From Gordonia rhizosphera NBRC 16068 (GTDB lineage Bacteria > Actinomycetota > Actinomycetes > Mycobacteriales > Mycobacteriaceae), in NCBI RefSeq assembly GCF_000298195.1, contig NZ_BAHC01000118.1, forward strand, positions 1-64,000: a DNA stretch of 64,000 bases. The letters run 5' to 3'. Positions within the stretch are counted from its first letter, which is position 1, and every line of letters begins with the position of its first letter. The translations under genes and the position numbers were made by a program. The notes beneath the pieces are model-generated. The model was not told the origin of the DNA. It made no database searches and worked only from the letters and a program-made list of their open reading frames with translations. Of this stretch, positions 16,464-25,135 are shown one piece after another.

Positions 16464-17285
16464 CTACTTGATCACCGTCTTGTTGCGCACGGTGCCGAGC
16501 CCACCGATGCTGACCTCGACGGTTTCACCGTCCTGGATGTAGCGCGGTGGTTTGCGGGCATGCCCGACCCCGCCGGTGGTGCCGGTGATGATGACGTCGC
16601 CGGGCCGCAACGTCACGATATGGGAGATGTAGTCGACCAGCCGGGCGGGCGTGAAGACCAGATCGTCGGTGGTCGACGACTGCACCACCTCGCCCTCCAG
16701 GCGCGCCTCGATGGGTGTGCCGAGCTGGTAGTCGGTGACCAGGAACGGTCCGAATCCGCTGGTCTTCTCGAAGGTCTTGCCCTGATCCCATTGCAGGGTG
16801 CGGTACTGGTAGTCGCGCATCGTGTAGTCGTTGATCACCGAGTAGCCCGCGATGTGGTCGGTGGCGTCCTTCTCGTCGACCTGGTAGGCCGTCTTGCCGA
16901 TGATGACGGCGAGTTCGGCTTCCCAGTCCAGTTGCGATCCCGCGTAGGCGGGCACGACGACGTCATCATAGGGGCCGGTCAGCGCGTCGGCGAACTTGGC
17001 GAACAGCGTGGGATACTCCGGGAGTTCGCGTCCCATCTCGGTGATGTGGGAGGCGTAGTTGAGGCCGACGCACACGATCTTTCCCGGGTGCGGGACCACC
17101 GGTGCGAAGTTCGCACCGTCGAGGCCGATGCTCCGCCCGGATGCGGACGTCGCGATCTGCTTCCAATCCGAGTCGGCCAGCAGTGCCGAGAGATCCGGGA
17201 ACCCGTCGATGACGGTGGCGGTGGTGTCGGAGTCGGCGCGGACGGCAACGGTGGTGCCGCCGTCGCGGAGGGTGGCCAGTCGCAT
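16464..17285 (-). CDS. Fumarylpyruvate hydrolase (FAH family)
   Basis: A 273-residue fumarylacetoacetate-hydrolase-family protein. It carries the family core KIVCVGLNYASHITEMG, the metal-ligand strand LDWEAELAVIIGK, and the terminal VSIGGLGTVRNK. In this operon the substrate should be fumarylpyruvate, split to fumarate and pyruvate. The ATG at 17285 follows a purine-rich site. The gene begins 38 bases after gentisate dioxygenase. Confidence 0.85.
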   Translation of the reverse strand: MRLATLRDGGTTVAVRADSDTTATVIDGFPDLSALLADSDWKQIATSASGRSIGLDGANFAPVVPHPGKIVCVGLNYASHITEMGRELPEYPTLFAKFADALTGPYDDVVVPAYAGSQLDWEAELAVIIGKTAYQVDEKDATDHIAGYSVINDYTMRDYQYRTLQWDQGKTFEKTSGFGPFLVTDYQLGTPIEARLEGEVVQSSTTDDLVFTPARLVDYISHIVTLRPGDVIITGTTGGVGHARKPPRYIQDGETVEVSIGGLGTVRNKTVIK

Positions 17286-17323
17286 GGTGATTCGTCTCCT
17301 GTGACGTGTGTGCGTTGAATGGG

Positions 17324-18397
17324 TCAGGCGTGTTCGGGGAAGTGCGTGCGGTTGAAGTGCAGGCGTTCGACGATCGGGGCGTCGGAGAATGCGAACAGGT
17401 CGATGCCGTCGTCGGTGTCCACCGACCATGTGGTCCAGGACGGAACGACGATCATGTCACCGGTGGCGACCGAGTGCTCCTGATCTCCCAGCGTGATTCG
17501 TCCCTTGCCGTCGAACACCTGGAAGACCAGCGAGCCCACGTCGCGACGGCTGCGGGTGTGCGAGCCGGCGCGGATCCGGTGGAACTCGGCACGGATCGTG
17601 GGCATGACATCGCCGCCGGTGGTGGGGTTGGTGTAGCGCACAGCGGCGTGGCCGGGTTCGACGGTTGCCGCAAAGCCCTCGTCTTCGAGCGCCAGTTGCT
17701 CGGCGAGGGCGGCGTCGGTGTGCTTCCATCGGTAACAGGCGATGGGCGAGCTCGTCTTGGCGTCCAGGCCGACGAGCGGGCGCAATCCGGGATGGGCCCA
17801 CAGCCGTTCGGAGCGCGAGATGTCCGGGGTGGAGTCGTCGGTCACCCCGTCGGCGCCGAATTCGAAGAAGCCGGTGTCGGTGTAGTTCACGAACGGGATG
17901 TCGAGGCCGTCGATCCAGGCCATCGGCTGATCCGTTTCGTTGTGGTGGCCATGGAAGTTCCAGCCCGGGGTGAGGAGGAAGTCCCCGCGGCACATGGCCA
18001 CCGGATCACCGTTGACCACCGTCCAGACTCCCTCACCCTCGACGACGAATCGGAAGGCGTTCTGGGAGTGACGATGTTCGGGTGCGGTCTCCTTCGGGCC
18101 GAGGTACTGGATGGCGGCCCACAGGGTGGGGGTCACATACGGCACGCCGCCGAGGCCGGGGTTGGCGAGCGCGATGGCGCGGCGTTCGCCGCCCCGGCCC
18201 ACCGGAACGAGGTCCCCCGCCCGCTGCGCGAGCGGATAGAGCGTCGACCATCTCCACACGAACGGAACAGCTTTCGACGTCGGGACCATCGGCATCAGGT
18301 CGCCGAGCTGGGTCCACAACGGGTTGAGGTGGTTGGCCTCGAAATCGGCGTAGAGCGTGTCGAGTTCGGGGTCGGAGTCGAGGGCGTCGGTGCTCAT
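17324..18397 (-). CDS. sdgD: Gentisate 1,2-dioxygenase
   Basis: A 357-residue bicupin. The N-terminal cupin shows the metal-binding PEHRHSQNAFRFVVEGEGVWTVV, and GWNFHGHHNE follows. A second, degenerate cupin occupies the C-terminal half (SLVFQVFDGKGRITLGDQEHSV). Such enzymes use Fe(II) to open gentisate to maleylpyruvate. The start is taken at ATG 18397 (MSTDALD), after a GAGGAGAA ribosome site. It is cotranscribed with ring-activation genes upstream and the two lower-pathway genes downstream. The symbol follows the Streptomyces salicylate pathway by function and context. Confidence 0.88.
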   Translation of the reverse strand: MSTDALDSDPELDTLYADFEANHLNPLWTQLGDLMPMVPTSKAVPFVWRWSTLYPLAQRAGDLVPVGRGGERRAIALANPGLGGVPYVTPTLWAAIQYLGPKETAPEHRHSQNAFRFVVEGEGVWTVVNGDPVAMCRGDFLLTPGWNFHGHHNETDQPMAWIDGLDIPFVNYTDTGFFEFGADGVTDDSTPDISRSERLWAHPGLRPLVGLDAKTSSPIACYRWKHTDAALAEQLALEDEGFAATVEPGHAAVRYTNPTTGGDVMPTIRAEFHRIRAGSHTRSRRDVGSLVFQVFDGKGRITLGDQEHSVATGDMIVVPSWTTWSVDTDDGIDLFAFSDAPIVERLHFNRTHFPEHA

Positions 18398-18457
18398 CGT
18401 GTTCTCCTCGGGACGGGGGTGGCGGGCTGGCGGCTTAGTGGTCCTGTTCAGAACCAC

Positions 18458-20143
18458 TTAGGTGGAGGACAGTTCACGTTCGAGGCGGGCGCGGATGTCC
18501 TCACGCATGGCCTTCTTGTCGATCTTGCCGACCTTCGTCGTGGGCATCTGGTCGACGAGGACGAGACGTTCGGGAATCTTGAAGCGGGCCACGCCCGCGG
18601 TCTGCATCAGGTCGGCGACGTCGGCGAGTGTGACCGTGTGTCCGTCCGCGACGGTGAGATACAGGCAGAGCCGTTCACCGAGAACCGGATCGGGCATGGC
18701 GACGGCGGCGGCCATCTCGACGCCGGTGAGCTGGTAGGCGAAGTTCTCGACTTCTTCGGCGGAGATCTTCTCACCACCCCGGTTGATCATGTCCTTGTCG
18801 CGGCCGGCGACGACGAGGTTGCCGTCCGGACGGCGGATCACGATGTCGCCGCTGCCGTACCAGCCGTCCGGGGTGAAGGCGCGCGCGTTGTGCTCGGCGG
18901 CCCGGAAGTAGCCGCGCGGGGTGTAGGGGCCGCGGGTCAACAATCTGCCGGGAGACCCGTCGGGCACCGGGTCACCGAGTTCGTCGACGATGGCGATCTC
19001 GTCGGCATCGCTGACCGGGCGGCCCTGCGTTGTTTCGATCGTCCCGGTGGGGTCATCGAGGCGGGTCATGTTGATCAGGCCCTCGGCCATGCCGAACACC
19101 TGCTGCAGGGTGGCACCGAGGACCGGTTGCACGCGGGCGGCGAGTTCGTCGGGCATCCGGGAGCCGCCGACCTGCAGGACACGCAGCGAGGAGCCTTTCA
19201 GCGTGTGGTGCTCCCGCTGATGTTCGATCCACGATTGCGCAACGGCCGGGACCGCCGCCGTGACCGTCACTCGTTCGGCGTCGATGGTCTGCAACGACCG
19301 CTCCGGCGCCGGGCTGGGAAGCAACACCACTCGCCCACCGGCAACCCAGGTACCGAGGATCCCCGGACAGGCGAGCGCGAAGTTGTGGCTGATCGGCACA
19401 GACGCGAGATAGACCGTGTCCGAATCGATTTCAGTGACCTCGTTGCATTTGCGGATGTTGTACGCGTAGTCGTCGTGAGTGCGGACGATCAGCTTCGGCA
19501 GACCGGTGGTGCCCCCGGAGAGGAGCAGACAGGCGATGTCCTGGCCGGCCGGCTCGAACGGCTCTCGCTTGGCCCCGGGCACCGTTGCGATGCACTCGGC
19601 GAGAGCGAATTCGGGAGTCGCGGAATCCGGCAGACCTGCACTGAGCTCCCCGAGCACGAAGATCGATTCGATGGTCGTGGCATCTTCGGCGACCTGCTGG
19701 GCCACCACGCGGAGATCGGTGGAGCGGTCGGTGGCGGCGATGACCAATGCGCGCGCCTCGGCCAGGCGCGCGAGGTGGGTCAGCTCGGTGCGGCGGTGCG
19801 CAGGAAGTGCCATCACGGGGATCACACCCGTGCGGAAGCACGCGATGGTGAGAGCGCCGAATTGCCAGCAGTTCGGCAGTTGAAGCAGTATGCGATCCCC
19901 CGGGGCCAGACCGTGGTCGAGCAGTCCTCGCGCACAGGATGTGGACGCATCCCAGAGTTCGCGATATGTCATCCGGACGTCTCCGTCGATCACTGCGGGA
20001 TCGTCGGGCCGGATCTCGACCTGAGCAGCGATGAAGGACTGGATCGAGCGGTCCTGCCAGTACCCGGCATCGCGGTAGGCGGCCGCGGTGTCATCGGGCC
20101 AGCGGACGACGCCATCGATGGCCAGTGGTGTACGTGTACTCAT
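18458..20143 (-). CDS. sdgA: Salicylyl-AMP ligase (2,3-dihydroxybenzoate-AMP ligase type)
   Basis: A 561-residue ANL adenylate-forming enzyme of the DhbE/EntE type. It has the P-loop-like LLLSGGTTGLPKLIVRTHDDY, the GMAEGLINMTRLDD motif, GWYGSGDIV, and the C-terminal lysine region TTKVGKIDKKAMRED. It activates salicylate with ATP. In the Streptomyces sdg pathway the adenylate is then passed to CoA. No carrier-protein or siderophore genes are nearby, so catabolic use is preferred. It overlaps the upstream gene by four bases. Confidence 0.82.
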   Translation of the reverse strand: MSTRTPLAIDGVVRWPDDTAAAYRDAGYWQDRSIQSFIAAQVEIRPDDPAVIDGDVRMTYRELWDASTSCARGLLDHGLAPGDRILLQLPNCWQFGALTIACFRTGVIPVMALPAHRRTELTHLARLAEARALVIAATDRSTDLRVVAQQVAEDATTIESIFVLGELSAGLPDSATPEFALAECIATVPGAKREPFEPAGQDIACLLLSGGTTGLPKLIVRTHDDYAYNIRKCNEVTEIDSDTVYLASVPISHNFALACPGILGTWVAGGRVVLLPSPAPERSLQTIDAERVTVTAAVPAVAQSWIEHQREHHTLKGSSLRVLQVGGSRMPDELAARVQPVLGATLQQVFGMAEGLINMTRLDDPTGTIETTQGRPVSDADEIAIVDELGDPVPDGSPGRLLTRGPYTPRGYFRAAEHNARAFTPDGWYGSGDIVIRRPDGNLVVAGRDKDMINRGGEKISAEEVENFAYQLTGVEMAAAVAMPDPVLGERLCLYLTVADGHTVTLADVADLMQTAGVARFKIPERLVLVDQMPTTKVGKIDKKAMREDIRARLERELSST

Positions 20144-22233
20144 GACTGCTTACCTTTGCTGGTCGATGTCGGCACGATGACCGCGTCGAGTGCGATGAGT
20201 CCGGACGTGGTGAGGCGCAGCGGGTTGATCTCGATGTCCTCGACTTCGGGGTGTGCTTCCAGGAATCCGATGAGCGTGGTTGCCACGCGCGCGAACGCCG
20301 CGCGGTCCAGGGTCGGGCCGCCACGCCATCCGTTGAGCAACGGTGCGCAGTCGAGGTCGTCGAGCATCCGGGCCCCGCCTGCGACGGTGAGTCGGCTGCT
20401 GCGGATGGAGATATCTCCGATGGCCTCGGCCGCGGTTCCCCCGAGGCCGGCGACGAGGATCGGTCCGAATGCCGGGTCTCGTCGTGCCCCGAGGATCAGT
20501 TCGACACCCGGTGGCGCCATCGTCTCGAGCAGATAGGCGGGCGCACCGATGGCATCGAGTGCGTCGAGCGCGGCATCGAGCCCGCCGGGTGTGCTGACAC
20601 CGAGGTGGACTCCCCCGACATCGGTCTTGTGCAGCACCGTGGCGTCGAGGATCTTCACTGCGATCGGCTTCGTGAGCTCGGTCAGCGCACGGTGTGCCGC
20701 CTCCCGGTCACGGCAGACCCGGCGTTGCGGAGTGGCGATACCGAGATCGTCGAGCAGATCCTTCGCGGCCGCCTCGTCGAGACCATCGGTGACAGCCCCA
20801 GCTGTAGTCGCGGGGATGGCAACCGGTGCGTCGGCCGCGTAGAACCGTTGACGTGCGTCACGCACAAGCGCGTCGACGCCCACGGCGAGTGACGTCGGGG
20901 ACAGCAGCGTAGGGGCACCGACCGACTCCGCATTCCGCACCGGGCCCTCGACGACCCCGGCGGGGCCGCCGATCCCGAGAACGACCGGGCACGTCTCGGT
21001 CACTCGCGACTGGCGGACTGCGTCACCGAGGTCGATCGCACCGGGTTCGGCCAGGCTGTAGACCGCCACCGCATCGATCTGCGGATCGGCCGCGGTCATC
21101 GACAGGACCCGGGCAAAGGTCGGGCCGGGGCGCCCGGTGTCCACCGGATTCTCCTGGAAGGTCAACGGCGGTAAGACCTTTGACAGGTTCCGTATCGTCT
21201 CGTCGGCCAGGCGGGGGATGGCCACCTTACGGGTCTGCAGTTCGTCGAGGATCATGAGTCCCGGCCCCGCCTGCGCGGTGACCACACCGATCGCGGGGTC
21301 GGGACCCGGGGCCAGGCGGGTCTGGCTGAGCACCGTGAGCGCGTCGACGAGTTCGAAGTCGTTGTCGACGATCACCGCGCCGGCCTCGGCGAGCAGCGCG
21401 CGACTGGTTCGCCAGGAGGTGGCCAGCGAGCCGGTGTGCGACTCGGCGAAAGCAGAGACGTCGCTACGGCCCACGACGATGGCGACCACCGGTTTACGGG
21501 TACTCACCTCGCGCACCGCGGCGAGCAGTGCGCGGCCGTCGTCGACGTTCTCGATGTGCAGGGCGATCGCCGAGATGGTCGGATCGTCGCCCGCATACCG
21601 CAGGACGTCGACGATCGAGACGTCGACGCTGTTGCCGAGTCCGACACCCAGGCCGATGCCGACGCCCCGCTCGGACAGCAGGAACGAGAGCGCATGGTTC
21701 ATTCCGCCACTCGCGGCGACCACGGCCACGCTACCCGGGCGGATTTCGGGGACGGTGGGAACGAAACTCGCGATCACACCGTCGGGGCGGAAGAAGCCGG
21801 AGGTGTTCGGCCCCAGCACCCGAATGCCCGTCCGGGCAGAGATCTCGGCGAGCTGAGCCTGCAGCGCGGCACCGGGCTCCCCAGTCTCGGCGAATCCGCC
21901 GGAGCAGATCAGCGCCGACCCGGCACCCAGGCCTGCGGCCTCGGTCAGGGCAGCGGGTGTCGCCTCGGCGGGAATGCAGAGGACCGCCAGGTCGATGGGT
22001 GCGCCGTGGACGTCGACGGCCGCGCCCAGCGTCGGATGGAAGGGTGCTCCGTCCTCACGGGGATTGATGCCATACACCGAGGGCGTCGTACCGGAGACCG
22101 CGGTGAGCATCGCGGATCCGAGCTTGCCGGGGTTGGCCGACGCGCCGACCACCGCAACCGATGACGGCCGGAAGAGCCGATCGAGCGGGACCGTCGGGGG
22201 TGTCGGCGCGTGCCTGCTGGTCAGTGCGGTCAT
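20140..22233 (-). CDS. ADP-forming-type acyl-CoA synthetase (CoA-binding plus ATP-grasp)
   Basis: A 697-residue protein. The N-terminal half is a CoA-binding Rossmann module (SVAVVGASANPGKLGSAM) with two succinyl-CoA-ligase-like domains including ESHTGSLA. The C-terminal ~220 residues are an ATP-grasp domain (KILDATVLHKTDVGGVHLGV, and EDIEINPLRL at the end). This architecture matches acetyl/acyl-CoA synthetases (NDP-forming) and Pat-like proteins. Located between salicylyl-AMP ligase and salicylyl-CoA hydroxylase, it is the best candidate for the CoA-transfer step. It overlaps both flanking genes by four bases. Confidence 0.75.
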   Translation of the reverse strand: MTALTSRHAPTPPTVPLDRLFRPSSVAVVGASANPGKLGSAMLTAVSGTTPSVYGINPREDGAPFHPTLGAAVDVHGAPIDLAVLCIPAEATPAALTEAAGLGAGSALICSGGFAETGEPGAALQAQLAEISARTGIRVLGPNTSGFFRPDGVIASFVPTVPEIRPGSVAVVAASGGMNHALSFLLSERGVGIGLGVGLGNSVDVSIVDVLRYAGDDPTISAIALHIENVDDGRALLAAVREVSTRKPVVAIVVGRSDVSAFAESHTGSLATSWRTSRALLAEAGAVIVDNDFELVDALTVLSQTRLAPGPDPAIGVVTAQAGPGLMILDELQTRKVAIPRLADETIRNLSKVLPPLTFQENPVDTGRPGPTFARVLSMTAADPQIDAVAVYSLAEPGAIDLGDAVRQSRVTETCPVVLGIGGPAGVVEGPVRNAESVGAPTLLSPTSLAVGVDALVRDARQRFYAADAPVAIPATTAGAVTDGLDEAAAKDLLDDLGIATPQRRVCRDREAAHRALTELTKPIAVKILDATVLHKTDVGGVHLGVSTPGGLDAALDALDAIGAPAYLLETMAPPGVELILGARRDPAFGPILVAGLGGTAAEAIGDISIRSSRLTVAGGARMLDDLDCAPLLNGWRGGPTLDRAAFARVATTLIGFLEAHPEVEDIEINPLRLTTSGLIALDAVIVPTSTSKGKQS

Positions 22234-23912
22234 CGGTGTGCCTCCGCGAGTGCGCCGGACGGCGCCCCGGTCATGACCTGCGGCTCGTACGCCACCGCAT
22301 CGGCGCGACCGGACAAGACCATCGTTGCCGCATTGTCGCGCTCGTCGACGGCTCGCCGGGCACGTACGGCCGACGGCGGGTCGACCACGATGACGGGAAT
22401 CGCATGGCCGAAACGGATGTGTTCGGCAGCCAGGGCGCGCGACAGCGGTGTCCCCCCTCGGATGACGATTCCGGCCGGGCCCTCGGAGCACAGTGCATCG
22501 AGATGCGCTTGGGTTTCGGCGCTCAGCGACGTCGTCGCCAGGTCGGGGGCCGTGAACACGACAACCGCGCCGGGAGCGGTCCGCTCCGACGTGGCCACAG
22601 ACGAACTGCCGTCGCCGATCTGCAGGGTTCCGCCCGATCCGGCATCGCGGAGGGACAGGAGTCGTGTGGAGAAGGTGACGCCACCGACGGTCAGTGGCGT
22701 GTCCAGGGGCCCAGCGCCGTAGGTCTCGAGCCAGCCCCGTTCTGCCGAGGCCACGTATTCGGGATCGCGCCGGGAGATCTTCTGTTCGGAGATCGCCCGG
22801 CTGAAGAAGTGAAATCCGAATTGCCACGGCGCGAAGGCCCGGTAGTACTCGCCGAAGTGATCCCACCACGACAGGCTCGGCAGTGAGGAGTCCTGGATGT
22901 GGGCCACCTGCGGGTGACGAACGGTCTCGAAGTCGGACAGCGCGCCCGCGATGTCGCCGGGCTGGGCCGACAGTGCGTCGGCCAGTGCCGCGGCATCTTC
23001 CATCGCCATCTTGGTCCCCGATCCCACCGAGAAGTGGGCCGTGTGAACGGCGTCGCCGATCATGACGAGGGGTACGCCGGACTCCGTCGTGGTGTGCCAC
23101 CGGCGGGTGCGGCGGGTGCGGAAGTTCGCCCATCGGGAATTGTTGGCCACCAACTGATGGCCATCGGTCTCGTCGGCGAAGAGGTTCTCCAGATAGCGCT
23201 GAGTGACCTCATCCGACGGACCGGGCGGGGTGGACATGTCGAATCCGTCGAGTCCCGCCGCACGCCAGGCCTCCTCGTCGGTCTCGACGATGAAGGTGCT
23301 CAGCCCCGAACCGATCGGATAACCGTGGACGGCGAAGTTGCCGTGTTCGGATTGCTTGTGCAGGAACGTCAGCCCGTCGAACTGATAGGTCGTACCGAAC
23401 CAGATGAACTTGACCGCCGCCTGGTCGACGGTGTGTCCGAGACCTGCCGAATAGCGTTCTCGGGTCACTGAGTTGGCGCCGTCGGCGGCGATGATGAGGT
23501 CGTACTCGCCGCCGGCCGCCAGATCGTCGACATCGACCGGTGTGGCGAAGAGCAAACGGGCACCCAACTGTTCGGCTCGCTTTCGCAGGGCGTCGAGCAG
23601 TACCCGGCGGTGGATCGCCGCCATCCCGTTGCCGCCGGCCGACACCGTCTCACCATGGGCGCGGACCTCGATGCGGTCCCAGTGGGTGCCGTTGGTGCGC
23701 AGTGCATCTCGGAGAACCGGGTCGACCGTGTCGATGTTGTCCAGGGTGGCGTCGGAGAACACCACGCCGAAGCCGAAGATGTCGGTGGCCTTGTTGCGTT
23801 CGAAGACGTCGATGCGTGCACCCGGAATCCGGTGCGCGATCGCGATCGCGGCAAACAAACCACCGGGGCCGCCGCCGATGCACGCGACACGTAACGGAGA
23901 AGAAGATGACAT
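22230..23912 (-). CDS. sdgC: Salicylyl-CoA 5-hydroxylase
   Basis: A 560-residue FAD aromatic hydroxylase. It has the N-terminal FAD motif VACIGGGPGGLFAAIAIA, a DG motif region (YDLIIAADGANSVTR), the GD motif VMIGDAVHTAHFSVGSGTKMAMEDA, and a C-terminal ~170-residue extension. The last two features are typical of CoA-ester hydroxylases (SdgC and 2-aminobenzoyl-CoA monooxygenase-like). It hydroxylates salicylyl-CoA to gentisyl-CoA, which then yields gentisate. It is the first gene of the operon. Immediately upstream is an inverted repeat TGTAACA-N25-TGTTACA. Confidence 0.82.
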   Translation of the reverse strand: MSSSSPLRVACIGGGPGGLFAAIAIAHRIPGARIDVFERNKATDIFGFGVVFSDATLDNIDTVDPVLRDALRTNGTHWDRIEVRAHGETVSAGGNGMAAIHRRVLLDALRKRAEQLGARLLFATPVDVDDLAAGGEYDLIIAADGANSVTRERYSAGLGHTVDQAAVKFIWFGTTYQFDGLTFLHKQSEHGNFAVHGYPIGSGLSTFIVETDEEAWRAAGLDGFDMSTPPGPSDEVTQRYLENLFADETDGHQLVANNSRWANFRTRRTRRWHTTTESGVPLVMIGDAVHTAHFSVGSGTKMAMEDAAALADALSAQPGDIAGALSDFETVRHPQVAHIQDSSLPSLSWWDHFGEYYRAFAPWQFGFHFFSRAISEQKISRRDPEYVASAERGWLETYGAGPLDTPLTVGGVTFSTRLLSLRDAGSGGTLQIGDGSSSVATSERTAPGAVVVFTAPDLATTSLSAETQAHLDALCSEGPAGIVIRGGTPLSRALAAEHIRFGHAIPVIVVDPPSAVRARRAVDERDNAATMVLSGRADAVAYEPQVMTGAPSGALAEAHR

Positions 23913-23974
23913 GAAAAGAAGCCCTTCGACGAGGAGCGGGTCGAACTCGCGGGGTACGTCCTACACACCGAGTA

Positions 23975-24013
23975 TGTAACACCCATAGCGGAAAAGTCAA
24001 TCACGATGTTACA
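23975..24013. promoter_or_regulatory. Operator-like inverted repeat upstream of the salicylate operon
   Basis: TGTAACA at 23975-23981 and TGTTACA at 24007-24013 form an inverted repeat with half-sites starting 32 bases apart (three helical turns). It lies 60-100 bases upstream of the sdgC start and its right arm overlaps the last codons of the PaaX-family gene. The same arrangement recurs at 24947-24984, and both share the 12-mer CGATGTTACATA. It is likely the operator of the PaaX-like regulator. Confidence 0.6.
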
Positions 24014-24824
24014 TATCGCGGTCGTCGAGCCCGACGCCGATCGTCGACACCACCAGATCCTCGGCGGGTTCCCGTAGAAGTTCGTGCGCTTCGACGAAGA
24101 CCTCGTGCGCCAGCCGCCCGCGCCAGCCCGGCGGCAGGAGTTCCTCGGGTAGATCTGGGTCACGGAACGGGTATCGCCGATAGTCCTGGATGAGCCGCAT
24201 GCGCTCGATCAGTGCGTCCCGGCCCGCCATGCCGCGTCGATAGCGCGCCATCCGGGGCTGATACGTATCGATGAAACCCTGGTAGTCGACTCCCAGGTCG
24301 GTCAGGTCCCAACACCGTTCGGCGATGATGCGGTCCACCGTCAGGCCTGCGGTGGAAGATTGCAGGAACTGCACACACAGCTGGTCGCCACCGCCGAGCA
24401 TCTCGCTGAGCTGCTTGCGATTGTCGTGGGGCGAAAACCACACCGCGCCTGCGTAGTTACCGAACCCGAACCAGGTCAGCGCGGTTTCGATGCGCTTGCG
24501 CTGATCCCGGTCGATGCCGTCCCCGTCGAGAAGCGCCTGCGTCCAGACCCGGTTCCAGTCGTCGAATGCCCGATCGAAGATGCGACGCCGGCCATCGTCG
24601 AGGAGATGCCAACTCTTCTCGTTGAGTCGGTAGGTCACCTCGCGCCCCGATTTGTCCGAATCGAACCACCCGTCCTTGCGCAAACGTGTCATCACCACGC
24701 GGACGGTGGCGGGCTCGACATCGAACAGACCCATCAGTTCGGTGAGCGGCCCCAGGCGGACCGCTCCGCCGGCGTACCGGAAGTATTCTCCATACAAGTC
24801 GAAAACAATGGCGCGTGGACGCAT
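24009..24824 (-). CDS. PaaX-family transcriptional regulator
   Basis: A 271-residue PaaX-like protein. The N-terminal winged helix (residues 1-75, with VEPATVRVVMTRLRKDGWFDS) precedes a PaaX central domain and a C-terminal helical domain ending ELLREPAEDLVVSTI. PaaX proteins repress aromatic-CoA catabolic operons and respond to aryl-CoA thioesters. As this pathway uses salicylyl-CoA, a CoA thioester effector is plausible. It lies just upstream of the salicylate operon and reads in the same direction. Operator-like repeats occur at both ends of the gene. Confidence 0.85.
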   Translation of the reverse strand: MRPRAIVFDLYGEYFRYAGGAVRLGPLTELMGLFDVEPATVRVVMTRLRKDGWFDSDKSGREVTYRLNEKSWHLLDDGRRRIFDRAFDDWNRVWTQALLDGDGIDRDQRKRIETALTWFGFGNYAGAVWFSPHDNRKQLSEMLGGGDQLCVQFLQSSTAGLTVDRIIAERCWDLTDLGVDYQGFIDTYQPRMARYRRGMAGRDALIERMRLIQDYRRYPFRDPDLPEELLPPGWRGRLAHEVFVEAHELLREPAEDLVVSTIGVGLDDRDM

Positions 24825-24946
24825 CGCGCTCTCCTTCGTGTATCGACCGTGTCACCGGAGGTACGGACTTACGGGCGTGAGACCCCGAGTCGGCGTGTGT
24901 CCCGATCGGCCCGCTGGAAGACAATCTATCGCGATTTCGCCAAACC

Positions 24947-24984
24947 TGTAACAAAGACCTGAAAATTCCGGTATCGATGTTACA
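24947..24984. promoter_or_regulatory. Second operator-like inverted repeat between paaX-like gene and hydrolase
   Basis: TGTAACA at 24947-24953 and TGTTACA at 24978-24984 repeat the arrangement of the site at 23975-24013 (half-site starts 31 bases apart). It lies in the 311-base region between the leftward PaaX-like gene (start 24824) and the rightward alpha/beta hydrolase (start 25136), so it could serve either promoter, or give autoregulation. No other feature is evident in this intergenic stretch. Confidence 0.58.
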
Positions 24985-25135
24985 TAGTGGTGATCGTCAC
25001 ACATGGCTTTGCACACGAGGCCGGCTGGCCGGGCCGCGCAAGGTCCGTCACCGAGATGATCCGGGCATGCTGTGTCGGGATCACCGGCCGATCCCCGCCC
25101 GTCACCGAGAATTCGCACAACAACACGGAGTATCA

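Noticed and set aside
17306-20536. A 1076-codon open frame on the plus strand
   Set aside because: It lies opposite three well-supported genes (gentisate dioxygenase, salicylyl-AMP ligase and the CoA synthetase) and is a high-GC antisense shadow with His/Gly/Val-rich composition and no domain motif.
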